From: Chloroflexota bacterium
GTDB lineage: Bacteria > Chloroflexota > Anaerolineae > Aggregatilineales > Phototrophicaceae
Reading direction: 5' to 3'
Assembly: GCA_011525385.1 (NCBI GenBank)
Contig: WTGF01000082.1
Location: 1-63,924 of the forward strand
DNA length: 63,924 bases
A model generated the notes under the pieces. The model was given only the letters and a program-made list of their open reading frames with translations. It had not been told where the DNA came from and did no database searches. Position numbers and translations under genes: made by a program. This document shows positions 59,360 through 63,924 of the stretch, one piece after another; the first letter of the stretch is position 1, and the number at the start of each line of letters is the position of its first letter.

Positions 59360-60451
59360 ATGCGCAAAATACTTGCTTTACTTGCGGTACTTGTTCTTTT
59401 GGTTGGGGTCTCCGTCACGACGGCGGATGGCCATTTGACGCCGATCAAGCTGCAGTTGCAGTGGGTGGCGCAATCGCAGTTTGCCGGCTATTTCGCGGCA
59501 GTTGATCTGGGCTTCTACGCCGATGAAGGCTTGGACGTTACCATTCTGGAGGGCGCGGTCGAGATCGTGCCGCAGCAGGTTGTGGCATCGGGCGGCGCGG
59601 AATTCGGCCTGGCCTGGGTGCCCAAGGTGCTGGAATCGAACGAGCGCGGCGCGGATCTGGTCAATATCGCCCAGGTCTTCCAGCGCAGCGGTACGCTGGA
59701 AGTCTCCTTCGTCGATACCGGTATTGAATCGGTCGATGACTTCGCAGGCATGCGCATCGGCACCTGGGGCTTCGGCAACGAGCACGAGCTCTTCGCCGCC
59801 ATGCGCGCGGTCGATATCGATCCGGAAAACGCCGATGACGTCACCGTCATACAGCAGCCTTTTGATATGTCGCTGCTGCTCAATGGCGAGCTGGACGCCG
59901 CGCAAGCCATGACCTACAATGAATACGCGCAGGTCCTGGAGGCGGTCAATCCCGATACCGGCGAGCTTTATCAGCCGGAAGACCTGAATGTGATCGACTT
60001 CAACGATGTCGGCACAGCCATGTTGCAGGATCACGTCTTTGTCAACGCTGATTGGCTGGCGCAAGAGGGCAACGAAGATCTCGCCGTAGCCTTCCTCAAA
60101 GCGAGCTTCCGCGGCTGGATCCATTGCCGCGACAACCCGGATGAATGCGTCGGCATCGTGCTGGACAACGGTTCAACGCTGGGCGAGAGCCATCAGACCT
60201 GGCAGTTGAACGAAATCAGCAAGCTGATCTGGCCTTCGCCGGCGGGCATCGGCATCATGGACGAGGATCTGTGGGCGCAGACCGTAGCCGTTTCGATTGA
60301 AGGGCTGGTCATCAGCGAGGAGCCGGGCATGGGCGCCTACCGCAGCGATCTGGCGCAGGCGGCGCTGGATGCGCTGGCCATGGACGACATGGATGTCACC
60401 GGCGAGATGTGGGAACCGGTGGAGGTCATGCTGCGACCCGGCGGGGAGTAG
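59360..60451 (+). CDS. ABC substrate-binding protein (NMT1/THI5-like)
   Basis: A 363-residue exported protein with a signal peptide (RKILALLAVLVLLVGVSV). The mature protein starts IKLQLQWVAQSQFAGYFAA, followed by GFYADEGLDVTILEG, the hallmark of the NMT1/THI5 fold. Members bind pyrimidine precursors, riboflavin, nitrate or sulfonates. Residues FVDTGIESVDDFAGMRIGTWGFGNE resemble the hydroxymethylpyrimidine/THI5-like subset, which suits the pyrimidine genes on the left, although specificity is inference. AAGGAGG is nine bases before the ATG. A strong terminator follows 25 bases after its stop. Confidence 0.9.
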   Translation: MRKILALLAVLVLLVGVSVTTADGHLTPIKLQLQWVAQSQFAGYFAAVDLGFYADEGLDVTILEGAVEIVPQQVVASGGAEFGLAWVPKVLESNERGADLVNIAQVFQRSGTLEVSFVDTGIESVDDFAGMRIGTWGFGNEHELFAAMRAVDIDPENADDVTVIQQPFDMSLLLNGELDAAQAMTYNEYAQVLEAVNPDTGELYQPEDLNVIDFNDVGTAMLQDHVFVNADWLAQEGNEDLAVAFLKASFRGWIHCRDNPDECVGIVLDNGSTLGESHQTWQLNEISKLIWPSPAGIGIMDEDLWAQTVAVSIEGLVISEEPGMGAYRSDLAQAALDALAMDDMDVTGEMWEPVEVMLRPGGE

Positions 60452-60475
60452 ACGTCAGCTAGACCTTTGAGACGC

Positions 60476-60511
60476 AGACACGCCCGCATGATGTGGGCGT
60501 GTCTCTTTTTT
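60476..60511 (+). terminator. Rho-independent terminator of the importer operon
   Basis: A perfect 10-base stem AGACACGCCC/GGGCGTGTCT with a 9-base loop is followed by CTTTTTT. It closes the importer operon. Confidence 0.85.
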
Positions 60512-60535
60512 GCCAGTTTGGCAGGACGGGAAGCC

Positions 60536-61480
60536 ATGCCTATTCCGCCGGCGCCGCTGTACCGCGACCCGATCTACGATGGCGCTGCCGATCCGACAGT
60601 GATCTGGAACCGGCAGGAAGGCGCCTGGTGGCTGCTTTATACCAGTCGGCGCGCCAATGTGCCTTGTCGCGGCGTCGCCTGGGCGCATGGCACGGACATC
60701 GGCATCGCCAGCTCCGCCGACTGCGGAGGGCATTGGCGCTACCGCGGCGTCTTGACAGGGCTTGAGTTTGAGCCCGGCAGGAATACCTTTTGGGCGCCGG
60801 AGGTCATTTGGCATGCGGGCCGGTACCACATGTATGTGAGCTATGTCCGCGGCGTACCCCAGGACTGGTCCGGTCCCCGCGCCATCGCGCATCTGACCAG
60901 CGGTGACCTTTGGGACTGGCAGTTTCAAAGTGTCTTGAGCTTGTCATCCGATCGCGTGATTGATGCAGCCCTGCACCAAATGCCTGGCGGCCATTGGCGC
61001 ATGTGGTACAAGGACGAAGTTAATGGCTCGCAGACCTGGGCGGCTGACAGCACCGATCTGTACCACTGGACGGTGCATGGTCCGGTCATCACCGATTGCC
61101 CACACGAAGGTCCTAATGTTTTCTTCTGGCGCGGCAGCTACTGGATGATCACGGATCCCTGGGCTGGGTTGGGCGTCTATCGGTCGGCGGACGCCGAAAA
61201 CTGGCGCCGCTGCGGGACTATCCTGGGCGCGCCCGGCAGACGCAGAGACGACGGCGCGATTGGCGGTCATGCGGATGTATTGGTGAATGGAGAGCGCGCC
61301 TTCATCTTCTACTTCACGCATCCGGATTGGGACCGGGAAGAAGCGTATGGCATGGACGAGATTCACCCCTTTCGCGCCAAGCGAACGGCGTTGCAAGTCG
61401 CGGAACTGGAACTGAAAAACGACATCCTCATTTGTGATCGCGATAGAGCCTTCGACTTTGCGCTTCGACCGGGATCGTAG
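60536..61480 (+). CDS. GH43-like five-bladed propeller protein, cytoplasmic
   Basis: A 314-residue protein with a GH43-type propeller. The three expected acids are Asp19 in GAADPTV, Asp143 in RVIDAAL and Glu191 in HEGPNVF, each followed by a blade strand (WRMWYKD, YWMITDPW). Unlike the related protein at 10845 it has no clear signal peptide from the chosen start; a longer frame beginning inside the terminator adds a hydrophobic stretch (MMWACLFFASLAG), but that start is unlikely because of the hairpin. Substrate unknown. It stands alone between two terminators. Confidence 0.75.
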   Translation: MPIPPAPLYRDPIYDGAADPTVIWNRQEGAWWLLYTSRRANVPCRGVAWAHGTDIGIASSADCGGHWRYRGVLTGLEFEPGRNTFWAPEVIWHAGRYHMYVSYVRGVPQDWSGPRAIAHLTSGDLWDWQFQSVLSLSSDRVIDAALHQMPGGHWRMWYKDEVNGSQTWAADSTDLYHWTVHGPVITDCPHEGPNVFFWRGSYWMITDPWAGLGVYRSADAENWRRCGTILGAPGRRRDDGAIGGHADVLVNGERAFIFYFTHPDWDREEAYGMDEIHPFRAKRTALQVAELELKNDILICDRDRAFDFALRPGS

Positions 61481-61652
61481 CGTCCGGCCGCCCTAAGCTA
61501 CAGTTTAGCGAAGACACCACAGAATCGTCTCGTCATTCTCGCGCCCGGCTATGCGCGTCCTCAGTTTGCATAACGCCCCCATCTTCGTGCAGCGGCGCAG
61601 AGTCGCCGGTCTGACCACGGGCTCTCCCCGGGATTAGCCAGACGATTCTCTC

Positions 61653-61690
61653 GGAAATAAATAAAACACGCCCGCAGAATGCGGGCGTGT
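61653..61690 (-). terminator. Rho-independent terminator of the hydroxylase gene
   Basis: On the minus strand, a perfect 10-base stem ACACGCCCGC/GCGGGCGTGT with a 5-base loop is followed by TTTTATTTATTT. It lies 24 bases after the stop. Its arms are almost the same as those of the terminator at 60476. The rest of the gap 61481-61713 shows nothing recognisable. Confidence 0.8.
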
Positions 61691-61713
61691 AGGATCAATT
61701 GTCGCGTATTGCG

Positions 61714-62727
61714 CTAACCCCCGTGCATGGCCCGCTTGCGCGCCAGCATGCGCTCCCGCGCTTCGGGGCTGCCATCGTGGCTGGTGCCGAACCAGTGGTC
61801 GAAGGGCATGCCCATTTCGCCATAGTTGCACTCGAAATAGCGGTGATGCAGCGAGTGGTAGTAGGAGGCGGCTGATTGCACCGACACACCCTCTTTGATC
61901 ACAAGTTCATCGAAGCCGCCGTGACCGAGAATGGCGGCGAAGGTGGCGTGCTGCCCGTTCATCATCATGTGGATGGGATGCGAGGCGACCACCCAATGCA
62001 CCAGCATGCAGGTGTAATAGAGCAGGTGCTCGATGGGGTGCATAGACAAGCCCGACCAGGGGCCGATGTCGATGTTTTTGTGGTGGACGTAATGGGCGAT
62101 TTTGTAAAAGAACTTCACATGCAGCAAGCGATGCGCCCAGTAGAAGTGGAAGTCTCGCCACAAGGGAACGAGGACGAGTATTACAATGAACCAGAGCAGA
62201 TGCTCGCGCGGGTCGACGAAGGGGATGATGCCGTTGGCGTAAGCCCAGAGCATGAGTACTTCGAAGCCGGTCCAGATGGTTCCGGCGCTGACGACGCTCC
62301 AGAAGACATTGTCGCGAACCTGGTCGTTCCATAAGAACTTCTTGCTCTTGCTCATCCAGTGCGGCGACCACTTGTATTGGTAGCCTTGGGCCTTTTGCCC
62401 CCACAAGCGAACGTGCAGAACGGTCGCCAAGGCGATTAACATGATCTGGTTGCGGACGAAGATCTCGAGAATCCAGCCGGCGCTGAACTCTTTCATGCGC
62501 GCCATCTCTGGCGTCAGAAACAGCCAGGTCAATGTCGCCACGATCATGTAGAGGAGATTGACGGGCCAGATATAGTCTTTAACCCACTTGGCGATCGCCT
62601 TGGGATCCGGCGGCCAGGTGAATACCGGATTCGGTACGCCAAATTCTTTGTCCGGCTTCCAATAGCCACGCTCGTCACGTGGCATGCCGTCAGCTAGACC
62701 GTCTCTTTCTGCGCTTATATTTGCCAT
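61714..62727 (-). CDS. Fatty acid hydroxylase / sterol desaturase family membrane enzyme
   Basis: A 337-residue integral membrane di-iron enzyme. The three histidine clusters of the family are present: HFYWAHRLLH (about 190), HYVHHKN with a downstream SMHP (about 213-225) and SLHHRYFECNYG (about 290). About four to five hydrophobic segments surround them. It hydroxylates or desaturates a lipid, possibly a sterol- or carotenoid-like or fatty acyl substrate; the closest role cannot be chosen. The long N-terminal region is polar and ends in a Trp/Pro-rich motif before the first helix. It stands alone. Confidence 0.88.
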   Translation of the reverse strand: MANISAERDGLADGMPRDERGYWKPDKEFGVPNPVFTWPPDPKAIAKWVKDYIWPVNLLYMIVATLTWLFLTPEMARMKEFSAGWILEIFVRNQIMLIALATVLHVRLWGQKAQGYQYKWSPHWMSKSKKFLWNDQVRDNVFWSVVSAGTIWTGFEVLMLWAYANGIIPFVDPREHLLWFIVILVLVPLWRDFHFYWAHRLLHVKFFYKIAHYVHHKNIDIGPWSGLSMHPIEHLLYYTCMLVHWVVASHPIHMMMNGQHATFAAILGHGGFDELVIKEGVSVQSAASYYHSLHHRYFECNYGEMGMPFDHWFGTSHDGSPEARERMLARKRAMHGG

Positions 62728-62825
62728 CGTAAATCTGCCTTAAGATCTATAGGACTTGCGATTAACTGAAGCATATCGCAGGGTTGTGCCCTGTGCAAAT
62801 TTGCCCTGCCGGAATGATGGATCAA

Positions 62826-63683
62826 TTACTCACCTGCTGTGTTCAGAATAATGCCTTGCATAAAATGCTTTTGAAGGACAAAGAACAGGATGAGTGTCGG
62901 AATCGAGGCTGTCAGCGCGCCGGCCATCTGTTGTGGGATGGTACCCTTGCCGTAGGTGCCAGAGAGCATCGCCAGCGATGTCATGACCGGTCGCACATCG
63001 TCTGACTTCGCAAGAACCTGCCCAAAGAGGAAATCATTCCAGATCCAACTGAACTGCGTCACAAACAGAAATAGAGCCGGAGCTTTCGCCATTGGAAGCA
63101 CAATGCGCAAATAGGTTTGAAAGGAAGACGCCCCATCCAGCGACGCTGCCTCAATTACTTCCCCTTGCATGCCGATGAAGTAGTTGCGGAAGACAAATAT
63201 ACAGAAGGGCACAGCAATGGCTGAGTAAAACAGCAGCATTCCAAACCGGGTATCGTAAAGACCTACTGTCTGGTACAGCCCAAACAAGGGCATTAGATAC
63301 ATCTGAAAGGGGAAGATAGTGCCGCTGTAGATGATCAGAAACCAGAAGAAAGGGAAGCGGATTTTCAGCATGGCAATAGAATAGGCCGCGGATGAAGCGG
63401 CGACTACTGCGGTCGCAGAACCGACGAAAGCGTAAATGAGACTGCTAAGGATCCCGTTGCCGATGCCGGCCAATTCGGAAGCGGAACTTATGTTGTCGAG
63501 GATCATTGCGGCATTCTCTGGGAGCGCCAGGATGCCGCTCTGCGATTGCTCCCTGGGGGTCTTCATACTACTCAACGTCACAATGGCCAGTGGCGTAACC
63601 CAGACAAATGCGAACACGCATAGCAGCCCCAGCACGATGTATCGGTCGAGAGAGCGTTTCCCTTTGGACAATCGCTGTATCAT
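62826..63683 (-). CDS. Carbohydrate ABC transporter permease (MalG type)
   Basis: A 285-residue inner-membrane permease. Six hydrophobic segments are visible, starting with RYIVLGLLCVFAFVWVTPLA, and the EAA loop reads EVIEAASLDGASSFQTYLRIVLPM, the canonical contact with the ATPase. The C-terminus ends in FFVLQKHFMQGIILN, typical of MalG/UgpE-like proteins. It overlaps the upstream permease gene by 4 bases (ATGA). Its sugar is unknown. Confidence 0.92.
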   Translation of the reverse strand: MIQRLSKGKRSLDRYIVLGLLCVFAFVWVTPLAIVTLSSMKTPREQSQSGILALPENAAMILDNISSASELAGIGNGILSSLIYAFVGSATAVVAASSAAYSIAMLKIRFPFFWFLIIYSGTIFPFQMYLMPLFGLYQTVGLYDTRFGMLLFYSAIAVPFCIFVFRNYFIGMQGEVIEAASLDGASSFQTYLRIVLPMAKAPALFLFVTQFSWIWNDFLFGQVLAKSDDVRPVMTSLAMLSGTYGKGTIPQQMAGALTASIPTLILFFVLQKHFMQGIILNTAGE

Positions 63684-63924
63684 AAGGCGCTTCGCTTCAA
63701 TGTCGCTCGCAAATAGAAGATAGAAAATGCTATAACAATCGTGGACAGGATCACCGCCACCGCCCCGGCATAACCCATGCGCCACATGATAAAGGCCTGG
63801 CGGTACATCGTCACCGCCAGGGTTTCGGAGGAACGTCCGGGTCCGCCCTGGGTCATCACCCAGACCAAGTCAAAAGTCATAAAGCTTCCGATGACCGACA
63901 TGATGACGACGATCGCCGTGATTG
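63680..63924 (-). CDS. Carbohydrate ABC transporter permease (MalF type), partial
   Basis: The C-terminal part of a second permease, running off the right edge of the window. The visible end has TFDLVWVMTQGGPGRSSETL, a hallmark of MalF/UgpA-type C-terminal regions, then the last membrane segment GAVAVILSTIVIAFSIFYLRA. The frame is open to the window edge, so the start is not visible. It is coupled by a 4-base overlap to the MalG-type gene. Confidence 0.9.
   Translation of the reverse strand, partial: ITAIVVIMSVIGSFMTFDLVWVMTQGGPGRSSETLAVTMYRQAFIMWRMGYAGAVAVILSTIVIAFSIFYLRATLKRSAL

Noticed and set aside
60467..60535. Upstream start for the second GH43-like gene giving a signal-like peptide
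   Set aside because: It would place the start codon inside a perfect terminator stem and lacks a ribosome-binding site.
1..63924. tRNA, rRNA or riboswitch genes
   Set aside because: No cloverleaf with CCA-type end, no conserved rRNA stretch and no recognisable riboswitch core was seen by eye. A covariance-model scan would be needed to exclude short ones.

Overview
The window looks like a chromosomal segment of a Chloroflexota-type (Anaerolineae/Caldilineae-like) heterotroph. That placement is an inference. It rests on moderately high GC, many Uma2-family genes, DUF433/DUF5615 pairs, dispersed GTAGGGGCGA-type palindromes in the spacers, and many paralogous catabolic enzymes of the Gfo/Idh, enolase, SMP-30, LLM and DUF2088 families. 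No rRNA, tRNA, CRISPR array, integrase, transposase or phage structural gene was found.

Layout. 1-10.6 kb: a remnant of a sugar isomerase gene, an orphan sugar-binding lipoprotein-like protein, a membrane protein, then a sugar-acid set (GH4 glycosidase, split altronate-dehydratase-type enzyme, LarA-like racemase), a coupled DUF6978-like/DUF1828-DUF1829 pair and an MFS transporter. 10.8-19.2 kb: secreted GH43-like protein, malate synthase, an intact PIN/HTH toxin-antitoxin module next to a decayed copy of the same module, and a 1021-residue kinase/M23/aminotransferase fusion. 19.6-28.9 kb (minus strand): SMP-30 lactonase, galactonate-type dehydratase, GH3, M32 carboxypeptidase, SDR, DHDPS-family aldolase, amidohydrolase; several of these could form a non-phosphorylative sugar oxidation route. 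29.3-33.2 kb: a tight operon of DUF6092-like protein, nitroreductase, VOC protein, M20 peptidase and a cyclic amidohydrolase. 33.7-38.9 kb: GntR-led operon with epimerase, two Gfo/Idh dehydrogenases and an unassigned TIM-barrel-like protein.

38.9-55.7 kb is the most unusual part. Seven Uma2 genes lie in three clusters, two of them showing recent block-wise duplication, interleaved with an M16 and an M24 peptidase homologue, dihydropyrimidinase, an LLM flavin/F420 oxidoreductase, two DUF433-DUF5615 modules, methylmalonate-semialdehyde dehydrogenase and a class III aminotransferase. 55.9-60.5 kb encodes a NitT/TauT/THI5-like ABC importer whose first permease has an unusual large N-terminal extension and a start codon that lies in a dispersed repeat. 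Dihydropyrimidinase, LLM enzyme, aminotransferase, semialdehyde dehydrogenase and importer together suggest uptake and breakdown of a pyrimidine or similar cyclic ureide to an acyl-CoA. The window closes with a GH43-like protein between two near-identical terminators, a fatty acid hydroxylase/sterol desaturase and the end of a sugar ABC permease operon.

Intergenic DNA is rich in two repeat families: short palindromes whose arms covary, and a longer unit of about 165 bp that starts with a C-rich hairpin. Both recur between most operons.
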